Notes under the pieces: generated by a model
Databases searched by the model: none
Seen by the model: only the letters and a program-made list of their open reading frames with translations
Told to the model about the DNA's origin: nothing
Part shown: piece after piece, positions 1 through 12,500 of the stretch
Numbering within the stretch: position 1 is the first letter of the stretch
Layout: each line of letters begins with the position of its first letter
Position numbers and translations under genes: made by a program
NCBI GenBank assembly: GCA_035582835.1
Contig: JAYKAV010002109.1
Coordinates: 4,161,797-4,225,796 of the forward strand
From: Phoebastria nigripes
Taxonomy: Eukaryota > Chordata > Aves > Procellariiformes > Diomedeidae
Direction of reading: 5' to 3'
DNA: 64,000 nucleotides

Positions 1-1680
1 TACCTAAGTGACTTGGTTTTTAAAAATGTTGAAATGCAAATGGGGTTTTGGCACAGATCTAGGCAACCTAACTTAATTTTGTATTATTCTGACAGTTTTC
101 AATTCATTGAATCTTATTAAAAAAACCCAACAACTTAATTTTGGTTTCTCAGTTCTTCTCAAGATCAGGTTTTGGGTACAAGGCCTTACATCCATTCTTC
201 TGCTCTAAATACAACACTCACTGAAATACTTCCTTTCACCACTCAAAATGCCTTCCTTAACATTTTATTGAAATGTAATTTTGGCAAAACCAAGGAAACA
301 TGTTTCATGAAATATTTTTCTAACCACATCTGTTTATCCTACTAGATAGTTTCTTTCATTACTNCACAACAACTATTATTGCAGTGTCCGATGATATGTT
401 ATCCAGGTAAGGCTATTCTTCCTAAATCATTTTCCAATTCAAACACTCACATGTAAGAGGATTTGGGGTTGAAAATTCCTTTTGGGTAGGTATGCCATTT
501 AATTCTACAGTGTGGTAATTTTAGCATCACCATTCCAAGCCCTTTAAGGACTTACCACCAAGTGATTGTATTTTGAAAACTAAGGCATCAGATCAACTTT
601 CAGTGCATTCTTTTTTTCCTTTCTATCTTCCTGACTATCCTTGGCTGATTTAAAAGGCTGCTGAACTTAGATTTTTATTTAGGTAAATAAGCATTTGCAT
701 CTATCGAGGACAAATCACCTAGCAAATGTAAACAGATGAATATACAAGCAAAGCAGCAGGTTCATGAAGGAGCAATGCCAATACTAACAGAAAAAGATAA
801 ACAAATGCAATCAACAAAATATAGAGTAGCTCCAACAAAGGCTTTTGTTATAACTGGATTACATGTATATAGTGCGTGAAGTATATTTTATTAACTATTT
901 GAAATAATTTTTAGTATATGAAGCCTATTGCTTTCTTTTTATCACAATAATTTTTTCCAGACTTAGTCTCCCCATTCTCTTGCAAATGACGAGTATATAA
1001 TATATATCCTTCAAAACATTTTGAAAAAACTACCTTTGCAGACAACAGCTAACTGTGACCTCTCCTACCTAGAATCTTCTTAAAGCTTTGCCAGTTGCTT
1101 CTGTGCTTTACATTGAAGGGAGTTATGGCTCCTATCTATAAGGAAGGGAGAAGATTAATATGCTAATTAAACTACATTGTACTCTCCTAATAAAATACTT
1201 ATTTTATTCACTATTGTGAAAAAGACAAAATTTTGTCAAGTATAGCATGTCTGAAAAACAACTTAGCCAGGTTTCTTTTTATTATTTGTTTTTGAGATAA
1301 CTGACATGGAATTTTATTTACCTTTCGCTTGTCTATGCTTCTATCTTTAATGAAACTACTACATTCAGTATCAGTAAAACTTTTATTGAAACACATAGAA
1401 ATTGTGAAAAGAATAAAGTCTGATATGTATTTCTGAGTATGATATTAATTAGCAACAATTTCTTACTCTTGCTGCTTCTTCTCTGAAATTTAGAATTAAA
1501 TTTACCTGTGTATCATCTAGCTAATTGATATTTTATTTCCTAATTATAATTACAACATTCTTTTCTATCTTTTCTAGTATGTGACATATCTGATTTTTAA
1601 TGTAGTTAGAAAAATGGGTGTGTTACTTTACATTAGGTATGCATGACGTATTTAACTGAGTTGTCTGAGCTGTGGTTTGG
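1..1680. other. anonymous AT-rich non-coding sequence
   Basis: No gene, repeat family or structured element recognised. Open frames are short and not protein-like. One isolated N at 364. Confidence 0.6.
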
Positions 1681-1741
1681 TGGGTTTTTTGGTGTTGTTT
1701 GTTGGTTTTTTTTTTGGTTTTTTTTTTTTTTTTTTTAACGG

Positions 1742-1778
<37 letters not shown>

Positions 1779-1784
1779 GGAAAA
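1681..1784. repeat. poly-T tract with a duplicated 39-bp unit
   Basis: A T/G-rich lead-in is followed by T19 (1718-1736), the nonamer AACGGAAAA, T30 (1746-1775) and the same nonamer again (1776-1784). The two nonamers are 39 bp apart, so the block looks like a tandem duplication of nonamer plus T-tract, by slippage or by assembly error. On the minus strand it could be an A-tail, but no retroposed body is visible beside it. Confidence 0.85.
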
Positions 1785-4374
1785 TGTCATTCTGAAGACT
1801 AATAGATGTGATCAAATTTGAGATGCTTAATCACATTTAAAAATTCCTCAGTGCTGAATTAACATCTTAGTAATTAATAAAATACTTTGTATGTTTTAGA
1901 AAAGAAATTGCATTTTAATCAGTGGTTGAATGAACCTAAAAGAGAGATGGAGGAAAAGAGATTCCCTTCTTCATAGATCTCCCAAGCTGCATTTTTTACC
2001 TTCCAGTTTGAACTCCTATTTCTTTGATTTTCTGCTCAAGATTTGTTTTTTATGCCGTACTACCAAAATTAGTTAAACCTGCTAGATTCTCAGTCACTAA
2101 AACTATTTTAATGCTCAGAGGACATACACTTTATGTTAAGGAAACTAATTGGAAATTTTCCGNGATGAATTCCTTAAAATCACACAGGGAAATTACCAAT
2201 ATATTAACATTTTCTCCACTCAAGAATATGAAATTCCTTTGTCTGAAGAAGCCGTAGTGTATGTGACATGTATGTCTGAGTGAATATAAAAGAATCTCTG
2301 CCTATTTATGTCTGCAACAAGATATATAGGCATAACCTATGCACCAGGTTAAGATGAACCAACCAGGCATTCTCAGTGGCATTCTCACTACAAAATAGAG
2401 GTAACTGATCTGCACAGTATGATGCCAAGAAAGTCCACGTATCACACACAAGAAATTTTAGGAAAGAAAAAAAAAAAAACAGACAATGATACTGACTCCT
2501 TTATGATTCCAGGTCTAAAGCACTAAAAAATTGTAATCAACATCCTTTCTGATCAGAGTGGACTAGAAAAACCATATGTGGGCAGGCTGATCTGTGGCAT
2601 GAAGTCTTTTCTTTATATTGCTTCTTTTCTTGCCATACCCTTACTTTAATTCATGCTATTGCCATAACTCCAGAATTGGTAGGGAGAGTCTATCAGCTAA
2701 ATCATTCATTATCTATCAAACCCAGCAATATACAAGAGTAATTAATTCCCTGCAGAATGCTTTAAGTAGGAGGGGAACATATGGAGCTAGTATCTCTTAT
2801 TTCAAATATTGATCCACTCACCAAGCCTAACTGTAAGTAAATAGTCATGCAGAAACTATAAGCATTATCTATATATCAGCTGTAATTCCTTAAGAAAATG
2901 TAATATGTATTCCCTTGCAAAAAGGCAAGAACATAATCAGACATAAAAATCNTACTCTTGTGTTACTGATGTAAAGCAATGATGAGTTTAGACAAAACAA
3001 ACCTGAAGAATTATCAAAACTGCTTTTTACATTTTCCTGAAGGGTATTTCATGTCAGCCATGAGTTCTTATTAAAATTCACTTTTTAAATTATGATATTT
3101 GAGTATTCACTTATAATTTATCATCTTGTTCATGGAGATGCATGATTAATGAAAGGAAACTGAAAGGTAATTGAAAAGTACTAATAAAATTTAATATATT
3201 AGATCTGTTATTTTTAATTTTCCAAAGGATCATCAGAAAGCCCCTTATCACTTAAATGGAGTCTCTTTAAATGACCACAAGATGAATATTACGGGCTTCA
3301 ATCCCATCAGTGATTTCAAAAGGAGGAGGGCCTTACCTATGTAGAAGTCCTGTCAATTATTTTTTCTGCCACTGTTTTTTGCTCAAGAGAGTCCTTTATT
3401 ATTTGATCTCAATCTTTCTCTCAATGCAAGATTAAAGCCCAAAAAGCCTATTTATGTGAACTGCAATACTTGGCTCGTTTAACATAAGAAACCAAATAGA
3501 CTTGGAAGTAGTTCTATTTATCTAAACTGGGACCAAATTAACTTATTATTTAGTGTGCATTTGTACCAGTTCACTTTACTTAGACAAATAAATCATGTCT
3601 CTTATTCCTGTGGAATTATGCACACCAAAGCACGTGTGCAGACTGTATAGAAGTGGAAGGGATACATGAAAACAGAAAAGATAATAAACTGCATATTCTC
3701 CCCCTATATCAAAGATGGCTCAGCATGATGAATTGCTTTATTTCCAACCAGAGCACCATGAATGACTGTAACATATCTTTGAAGATATTACAAAAATAAC
3801 ACTCTTGTGGTTTTAATTTTTCAAAGGTCATTCCCTTTAGAAGTATGTGAACTTCTATAAATGACAAATAATGCCTAACGATGAACAACCAGAGATGAAC
3901 AGCCAGCTGGCTTATTGATATTCAAAGCTGACTCAAAAGACAGCTTCGTAACAAAGGGAAAGGAATACATAGCCTAAGTATGACACACGGGTTCAGCAGG
4001 TAAAACACACATCAAAAAATATCCTGGGTACAAAACGGAACTGTTTAATTAGCAGCTTCAAGAAGACTGACCATTTGCATACTGAACAAACAACTGAGTT
4101 ATTTGTGTTCTGATCAAAGGCATTTGGATCTGAATGGTCAGGGATAATACATGTATTATGTATCAGTCAATTACGCATTAATGCACTAGTCTGAGTCAGA
4201 AATGCTCAATGTTTGGTCACAGAAACATGTTTCCTTAATCAGTGGAGTTCAGAGATCTTTTACTGTAATTGCCATACCGATGAGTTTGGTGGACAGACAC
4301 AGTTCTGATATAAGAGCAAATCTGTTCTAATTAAGACTATGGGGCTAAAAGGAGGCAAAATGTAGTTAGTGCTT
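1785..4374. other. anonymous AT-rich non-coding sequence
   Basis: No supported gene or repeat. The frames at 2024-2257 and 2618-2812 have chance-like composition. Isolated Ns at 2163 and 2952. Confidence 0.6.
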
Positions 4375-4386
4375 CCCCCCCCCCCC
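4375..4386 (+). repeat. C12 homopolymer
   Basis: Uninterrupted run of twelve C in AT-rich surroundings. Confidence 0.9.
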
Positions 4387-5159
4387 TTTCTTTCTTTATA
4401 TATACTTTCTATAATAATACAGATACTGAGGAAGAATAGCTCAACAAGCATTGATAAATCCTTCCCTTTATTCCAGCTGAATTATTTCCATTTTATTTTA
4501 GTATCACCATGTGTGAAGTCTCAATAGCTGAACAACTTGCTTCTGAAACCTTATTTGTCCCATGGTTCTTCTAAAATCTGAGGTTGTTATTGAGAATTAA
4601 CTTCATATTTACAGGGTTTGAAATGTACATGTGCGTCTGGTGCAATCAAGATGCAATTTCATACAAGCTACTGCAAACTAATAATGAGGTTCTCAGTGAT
4701 GTGAAGATTCAACTGTCAGTTCAAAGCTTTCATTTCCGAGCTATTCCATTCGCTAGGAAAAAAAAACATTTGGAACAATGTTTGTAAGCTGAATGATAAA
4801 GTGTCCTGAGGGATCTGAGCAAAAGCAGTTAACAAAGAAACCATCCAAAGAAGAACTTGTGTCATTTGCAACAATGGCACAGCAATGCAGATCTCTAATA
4901 TATTTTTACTTCCACAATTAACATCACACAGCTTTTCTACATAGCTTATTATCATTAGATTTCAAAGCACTTTACAACGTCTACTGTCATCAACCATCAA
5001 AAACACAAACCTAATTGTTCATTAGTAGTGACTATTATGTTTATGCAATGCTTTGGCAGTGAAATTTCTTCCACACAGTATTTGTGGCTACATCTATACT
5101 AGTTAATTACACCGTTCCCAGGCAATAAAATGTGGTCCTGTATATTGTTAAAATAATCC
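4387..5159. other. AT-rich non-coding; possible L3/CR1-like scrap
   Basis: Mostly unique sequence. At about 4945-4985 a short stretch containing CAAAGCACTTTACAA resembles the tail of old MIR or L3-like amniote repeats, but it is too short for a firm call. Confidence 0.35.
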
Positions 5160-5440
5160 AGGGAATGTTTCTGGCCTAGGCCAATTCGCACTCTCCCAAA
5201 TAATTCCCAAGCTTAAGCCGGGAGCTGGAGCTTTCCAGTGATGACTCCCAAAAGGCCATTCACATGCAGCCACCCTGTTTTGGCAGGTAAGAGACTTTAT
5301 TAGCACAGGGTTGATCCGTGCCAATTGGCCTCAGTGTCTGGGAATCTTCCCAAGCATGTTTAATCTACTAGTGTCAATAGCCTGATAGACCAAGAATTAA
5401 TTAAACAATTTGGCCATTTTATGCGATCTTGTACTTCAGT
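5160..5440. promoter_or_regulatory. candidate conserved non-coding element
   Basis: More balanced in base composition than its flanks. It holds a 12-bp palindrome (TGGCCTAGGCCA, 5172-5183), a 10-bp palindrome (GCCAATTGGC, 5320-5329), TTAATTAA (5397-5404, homeodomain-type) and an ACAAT SOX-like core just after it. A donor-like CAGGTAAGA lies near 5285, but all three upstream plus-strand frames have stops, so an exon is unlikely. Calling it a conserved enhancer is inference from texture only. Confidence 0.25.
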
Positions 5441-8400
5441 GGCAAGAAAAAAGNTGGCTGGGGGAAAAAAGAAATATTTTGGACATCTCAAACTCTTGGG
5501 AAAGTGAAATGAAAACTTAATAATGTGTTACACGTTAGCTTAATACTACCTATTTAAAAACCGAAGAGATAACATTTTGTCCTTTTAAATAGATACTGTT
5601 CTTTCTATGAAGTTTTAGGTTTTGGTTAAAGGGTAATTTGGTCACTATTTTCAATCAGGTCTACTATATTTTCCTCTTCCAAATGAAGCATTAGATGAAA
5701 GATGAGGTTTTAAGAGTATTAAACATCAGAAAAATTGTTAAATGCTATTAAAACAGCAACGTGCAAATTATAGTTTCACCTCTTGTGATGCTTTAGATTT
5801 TTACACTGGAAAAATAAACAAATAAATACCCCTCCACTCCCTGCACACTGAAAATAGAGCTTAACTCACAATGTCCTGAAGAAACTTGTGTAGAACATTG
5901 CTTTGTTTTACTGTAGTTTTTCTAGGAGTATCAGATTTGTCAGAATTTTTCACCATTTAGGAAATTACAAAGAGTTGAGTCTATGTTTACAGAATTTAAC
6001 AAACTCTGCTAACTTTTTTTAGTTTTTTTAGCTTGAGGGAACTCAGTCCAACACCGTACCCTATTCACGTCCCAGGCACGAGGCTACGTGACCTAAGAGA
6101 CTTGTGCATTGTGAGAATCTCTCTTATTACCAGGTTACAGAAGGGTTAAGTGGGTTACAGAAAGAACCTTCCCACATGAATACTCAAACCCTCATGATTC
6201 TTATTGCCTCATTCTTTATTTTATACAAAGCAAAACAGATCCACCAGATGCCTATCACTGAATAACATAAATCTTACTGATTAAAAAAACTCTCTGGAAA
6301 GGGGGAACACGAGTGGCTAATCTTATTATATTGTAGGAACCAAAACCAATTCTCTTATTTTCTAACTGAGTACCCTAACTACTGAACTATTTGATGAGAG
6401 GAATATCTGTTTCTGCCTGGCAGCTTTCTGAATACAGCCTTTTATCTTCTTTGATTTTCTTGCAAGTGCTCAAAAATATAACAATCCATTACATGGCTAA
6501 TGAAACAGTTGCTAATGAAAAAAAAAAGGTATTAAAAAAATTCAGGAAGCAAAAACATACTGAAAAAATAATTTGTTTGACCTAATTTTTCTACCAATTT
6601 TTTCTGGATTCAGGTACCAAAAAAACCCCCCAAACAAACCTATTTATAGAGTTCTAGATAAGAAAAATGCTATAAGAGATGTGTCTCTTCTCAAAAACTA
6701 TTTTCACCTCAAAAAAGAAAAAAAGCAAACCAGACCCACATGACCAACACAGCAGGACTTAGTGAAGTATATTAACAATTCATTTTTTAAAACATAAGAG
6801 GAACATTTTGCTTTTTGGGTTTCAATCTAGGTGAACACACTATCAGCAAGTGACCGATCTCTAAATCCCTGTTTCATAGTGAATTGCTATTTTGTATTGA
6901 TTCAACAGGATCAAGAGCAAAGTGTGTCTTCAAGACAGAAGGAGAAGTGGGGAGGAGCTAAAACATGTTTTTTAATGTATGCATGAAGCCAAAACCAGAC
7001 TCCAAGTACTTCAAAGTAAAGACTCTTTTCTCCTTCTTACTACACAGTTTTAAATCCAGGGCACATTTTTAAAAGCATCTGAAGTGACAGAAGAATTAAA
7101 CTTCCTTTCAAAATAGTAATAAAGACAGAAGTTAAGTCTTAAAGGAAATGGATCTTTAACAACAACTTTAACCTCTAGAACCACACAACCAGAAATCCTC
7201 CATAAGATTAAAATCATGAAGGCACACCTGTGGATTTTTCTTCTTTTTTGGTTTCAAGAATCATTTTCATTTTGCAGCATTGATCCCCAAAATAACTCCT
7301 GTTAACATGTGGTTGTGAATTGAATGAACTCATATAATCTGCTTTGATTTAAATATTGATTCTTTGTAATGTATAAGAACAGCTGCTTTTCTGAATTCCT
7401 TTCCATCCTCCCTATTACTAAAAACATCATCAGTTTATCTATGGGATTTTGATGCTTAAATAGCATTTCAACTAGACAATCTAATGAACTCAGTCAGAAA
7501 AGATTTATTCACTGAGACCTGAGGAAAATACAATCCAGATTTTCAAACACTGACTTAACAAAACATGACTTCAGGAAGTTACTTGGTATTATGGTAGGGA
7601 AAATTGCCTATACCTGTAAACCTGAAACCGGAGTGTATAATTACATTGATAAATGAATGGAATGGGTGAAAAAAAGTTCATCACCTAACTAGAAAAAGTG
7701 TTCAAAATCAAAAACTGAAAAGCACAACTATTTCACATTACACTCCAACAAAGAATTGATGCCTTCAAACGATTGAGGCAGAATCTGCCTTCCTAGTATT
7801 GGGACTCTTAACAGAAAATAGTGAATAATTACTGTAGATAGCACTGTAACAGACACTTCTCAGCTTCTGAAGTGAAAGGCAGGCAAAACACGGTGCTTGA
7901 GAAGTAGGAAGGGATGCCTCTTTCCTTAACAGCTATGACTAATTTTGTAAGTAAATTGATTATTTTTATGTATACTAAAACTACAGTTTTACCTCATCTG
8001 TAAATTAGGCATTTAAGCTAAGCTGGTTTCCAAGGTTTCCAGACTTCATATTCTCTCAAACATCTACCTTCATATGAAATGTATAGCTGTAAAAGTTCCT
8101 TCTCCTCTCTTTACAAAGGAAGACTAGACGGCTATTAAACAGGTCTAGTGAGATAAATCCCATCCATTTTGTATGGTGATATATTAAAAAATCAAAATAA
8201 TTTCCAACATAATCTATTTTCTCTGAGTAAACAAGGTGTGGGTCGGAGACAAGTCTTTGTCTCAGCTTTGTCTACCTTGAATTAAAATTCTAAATATTGC
8301 CTATCATGCATCATTTTCATATAAATCAGTGACATAAAGGCAAGGTTCCTTGACACTCCATTGTCTTTCTTAGAATTCCACCTCAAGTTAGCTAAATTCA

Positions 8401-8966
8401 GTTGGCTCATTCAAATACAAATCTGAGATTTGTTTTCGAAGGGAAGAAAAGGTCTGAGTGACTTATCCTCATAGGTCCTCTCTCCAGCTACACTGCAGGC
8501 TGTACCTACAGAACTTTGACTACCTCAGTAAATTATGCCAAAGGCAGGATATGAATGTAAAATGCTGTTTGTATGTCAATATACAACTCGGGTGAGATGT
8601 TATTCTCTGACACATATTCCTTCTTCTAACATGCATCACTCTGGAAGCAGCTGAAGTTACACTGAAAATTCTAGTTATTTCAGAACAAAAATATCCAAAT
8701 AGGCGCTTTCCAGTGCAGTTACTATAGTAACTGTGAGAGTGGGAAATTAATTCTAGCTCTCTAACAAGAGTCAAGAATAACCACTTTCCATTACGTATGC
8801 ATAACGATAAAACTATGTTAGCTCATATAAAATAATAATTATGAAAATTATTTTTTCATGAAGTGGATTTTTATTTTTAAAAGAGATCTTGAGCAAGCAA
8901 GCAGAACCAAACTGTAAAAATACTCTGCACAGTGAGCTAGTTATGTTACACAAACTTTGAAAAATG
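5441..8966. other. anonymous AT-rich non-coding sequence with a MIR-like scrap
   Basis: No gene recognised. About 27 bp at 7984-8010 (around CCTCATCTGTAAATTAGGCA) resemble the conserved MIR segment before its 3' end, without supporting flanks. Isolated N at 5454. Confidence 0.5.
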
Positions 8967-8986
8967 TTTTTTTTTTTTTTTTTTTT
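8967..8986 (+). repeat. T20 homopolymer
   Basis: Uninterrupted run of twenty T. No retroposon body was recognised next to it on the minus strand. Confidence 0.9.
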
Positions 8987-9199
8987 CAATCTCACACTGA
9001 AAGCATATTTTTGGCAGTACCTTTGCTTTCTTGCTTTCTTCTGTGCCTACAGATTCTAGCAAACATAAAGTGTAGATGATCTATAAATTTCTACATGGTG
9101 CGACACATATCTCAATGCACACACAAGTACAACTTCCAAAAGATCTGAGTAAGCAAGAAATGCATCACCTAACTCTCAGCTGGCAAATATTTTGTCAGG

Positions 9200-9560
9200 T
9201 AAGACTTAAGAGCATTGAATTGCACCATGCAGATTTATAACGCTTCTGCTCGGTATAGTCTCAGTAGCTGTTCCACAGCCAGTGGGCTTTATATGGTGTG
9301 GTATGTTTAGAGCAAACGTTCTGCTTTTTATTTTCCTTTCATTTTTACTTTGCTGCCCGAGTGCTTTCTCTCTGAAACAAGGAAAAGGCATCCACATGAA
9401 CTGTCTGCAAATCCTTGCAGCTTAATTGCTGTCATTTGGGGACTTGTTATTGTTAAATTTAATAGACATTGGGGTGTTCTCTACTGAGACCTTTAATGTG
9501 TTCGGGGCCTTAGAGATCTCTGAAGAAAAATTGAACTCATGGAGAGAAAGTCAATGGTCC
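9200..9560. promoter_or_regulatory. candidate conserved non-coding element
   Basis: Complex, non-repetitive sequence with clustered TTAATTG, ATTGTT and TTTAATAG motifs (homeodomain- and SOX-like) between 9420 and 9470, and fewer homopolymers than its flanks. The minus-strand open frame at 9206-9397 has no recognised domain. A regulatory role is inferred from texture only. Confidence 0.2.
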
Positions 9561-12500
9561 ACTGACTAAGGAAAATCATGCACCTGCTAAAGAACATCTT
9601 TCTTTTAATATTACACGACAGTCTTTGGGTCCTAAAGGACCAGGGATGACAGGACTAATTTAAACCTTTTAGTCTTGATGTGATTATAAGATGATGCCCA
9701 GCATGAATATACCTATAACTGTTTGTGAAGTGACATAAAGGAGTATTTTCTTGTATGTAATTATGCATTCCTAACATGCAGATGCAGAGTTCCTTATTAT
9801 AAGGGTGTTATTTTAATAACAAAGAAATAATTCATACAGCATTCTAGATCAGTGGTTCCGTACTTTAAATTTCGATTTTTAAGGAAGTATGATCCAAATA
9901 GAGTTGATGTTATATTTTCCTACCCAAATATTCACAGATCACTGTAAAAAAGACAGATCCAAGTTATTACTTCCCCAGAATGAAAGCTGGTTTTGCAGGA
10001 ATTTTTCTAGGTGCAGCGCTGACCCTGTGATGTAAACCCACACCTAAGTGAGATTTGAGTCCTATCTTCTAGCAGAGAAGTTTCAAGCAATACAGATAGG
10101 AGCTAAAGATGTATCAAACTGAAGACTGCATTCTGTGCATGTGGAACCTGTACAAAAATGCCTTCTGACTTGGGAAGAACATTCTTAGTAGTTCAGGCAG
10201 GCAGACAGCTGAGATTCGAGTTTACCTTAATGCTATCAAAGCTTTTTTCTATTCATATGAAGGTATGTCACGATTCATTGTTGGGTTTCATCCTTTATAA
10301 TCTGGATTTCAACATGTATTTTGGTTTTCTGGTATCTTAATCTGCCCCAAATCAACCAATAAATATGGAAAAATTAAGGAGAAACTCTGTTCTTGTGAGA
10401 TTACCAGCCTGATTTCCAACCTAATGATGTTCAGCTAAGTAGCCAGTTTTGAAAGCTTATCCATAGCAAATGTTTTGAGTTTTATACATTATTTCTATTC
10501 TGTAATAAACTATTCTGCCTGGAAGGGATTACAGAAAGCCACTACTGAATGAATCATACCATGCCCTGTAGTCAAAAAACAGGTATTAAAATTTTTGTCC
10601 TTTTAGCCAAATAGTTGGCTTGTTTACATAGCTGAATAAAACAGAATTTAAAAGGTTAAAACAAGACCACTAATACAAGGAGAAAACATGGGTATGGAAT
10701 GAAGAGATGTTTTTCAGATGCGAGAAAGAAGCAGATGGAAAGCTGATGAGGCAAGGAAATGCCAACCTGGGACTTTATCAAGCCATCCAGGTGGCAAAGC
10801 AAAGTGTTAGAACTTAATTCCGCAAGATACTGAGAAATTCTTGAGATTTTATGTTCCCTGGTCGTCCCTACAGGTGAAATATTACAGCAGGCAATTAATT
10901 TGTGCACTGCTCTTTATCAATAGCTTGTTAGGAGAAATAAAATACAAGAACTTTTCGAGAAGCTGAATTTCTTTTAGAGTACCTTTGGTGATAGCTTTTG
11001 AAGACTCCATAGAAAGGAGGCGTGTTTTTGACATATTCAGAGAGTTAATCTGAGCTATATTTTAATAGCCCTGATGTGTAAATATCATACTAGTTCCATT
11101 CCAGAAGTGAAAATAATTTATAAGACTATAGCTTTGATAAAGCTCCTAGAGTGTCTTAGATGATAGATAGAAAATAAAGATGTCGGCGACCCTTTTATCT
11201 GAAAAGAAAAGGTATTACTGTGAAATATTTTGGATTCTAAGGACTGTCATCTTTAGAGAGAACAAGATTTGTTCAAAATGGTGCTATTGCAAAAATCTTT
11301 CTCTGAACTTCCACATACAATAATTTGTCAACGGTCAAGCACTTTCCTTGATCTACCACAGCTTCCCTCATTTGCATTTGCCCTCCCATGCCTTTATATC
11401 TGACAGTCTATAACCTGCCTGCATGTACAGACCACAGGAATAGTTGTTTGGACTTTCTTTTCTCCATAATTTTACAATACACTTTTATCTTCACAGCTAC
11501 TGGTAAGGTCACACAGGTTTAGAGACTCCTAAGTGTGCAATAAAATTGACTATGCAAAGAGCATCAATCTCTATGCATGCAAGATGATCTTGTTCATACA
11601 GCAACAAGGGAGAAATGAGTGACAGGTCTCACTTGAAAGGCTATAAAGAAAAGGGAATGGTTAGGAAAAACCACACATAAGGAAAAGCATCTGAATGTTA
11701 ACTCGATTTAAAATATTTTAGATATGATTAAAAGAAAAAAGTATTATAGAAACTAAAGAAAAAAGGATTTGAAAAAATGATTTGTCATATTTTTATCATC
11801 AGATTCTTAACTTACCACCTGTGGAAAACCAATGCAAAACCCAAAAAAACAGTGTAATTCTTAGACATTTTGTGAAAACTTCAAATTCTACTGAAGTCAA
11901 TGAGTGATGAAGGTACCGAGGCACTTTATAAAACTGAGAGTGTTAAAGGCAAAGAGGGGAGTAAGACTGCAGTCAGTTCTATCAACTCTTTGATACCTGG
12001 TGACAGTCTTCCCACTGTTACACTATGTAATTATTTCTGTTTAGGTTTATTTCTAAAGTAACAGGAAGCCGAAACTTTTTTGGGGGGTGTGATTTTTCTT
12101 TTCTCATTTTCCCTTTCTTCTTCTTAAGTCATGCCAAATTAGGAAAATTTCCTTGGGAAATACATCTCTTGGGGAATACGTATTCATTAGTAGTTTAACT
12201 GCAATGCCAGCACAGTAGAAACAGATGCAACTCAGTTCTCCCTTAAGAATTGTGTTCTCTTTTGTCCTAAGAGGCTGATAAAATACATAGAAAAACAAGT
12301 AGGAAGTATTATAGAAAGGTGCTAGCAAAATTGCAAGCAAATGGAAAAGATTTCTAACAAAAACTATGACCACTGTGAAATACATATTTAAAATTTGACT
12401 CAGTTCTTAAACAGAATAAACATCAATTTGCTAGTTGTCATGTATTTTAGAACCATTTATGCCATTTATTCTGAAGCAGCATCACATTTATTTTCCTGAC

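Noticed and set aside
5280..5290. CAGGTAAGA donor-like site
   Set aside because: All three upstream frames contain stops within a short distance, so no coding exon can end there.
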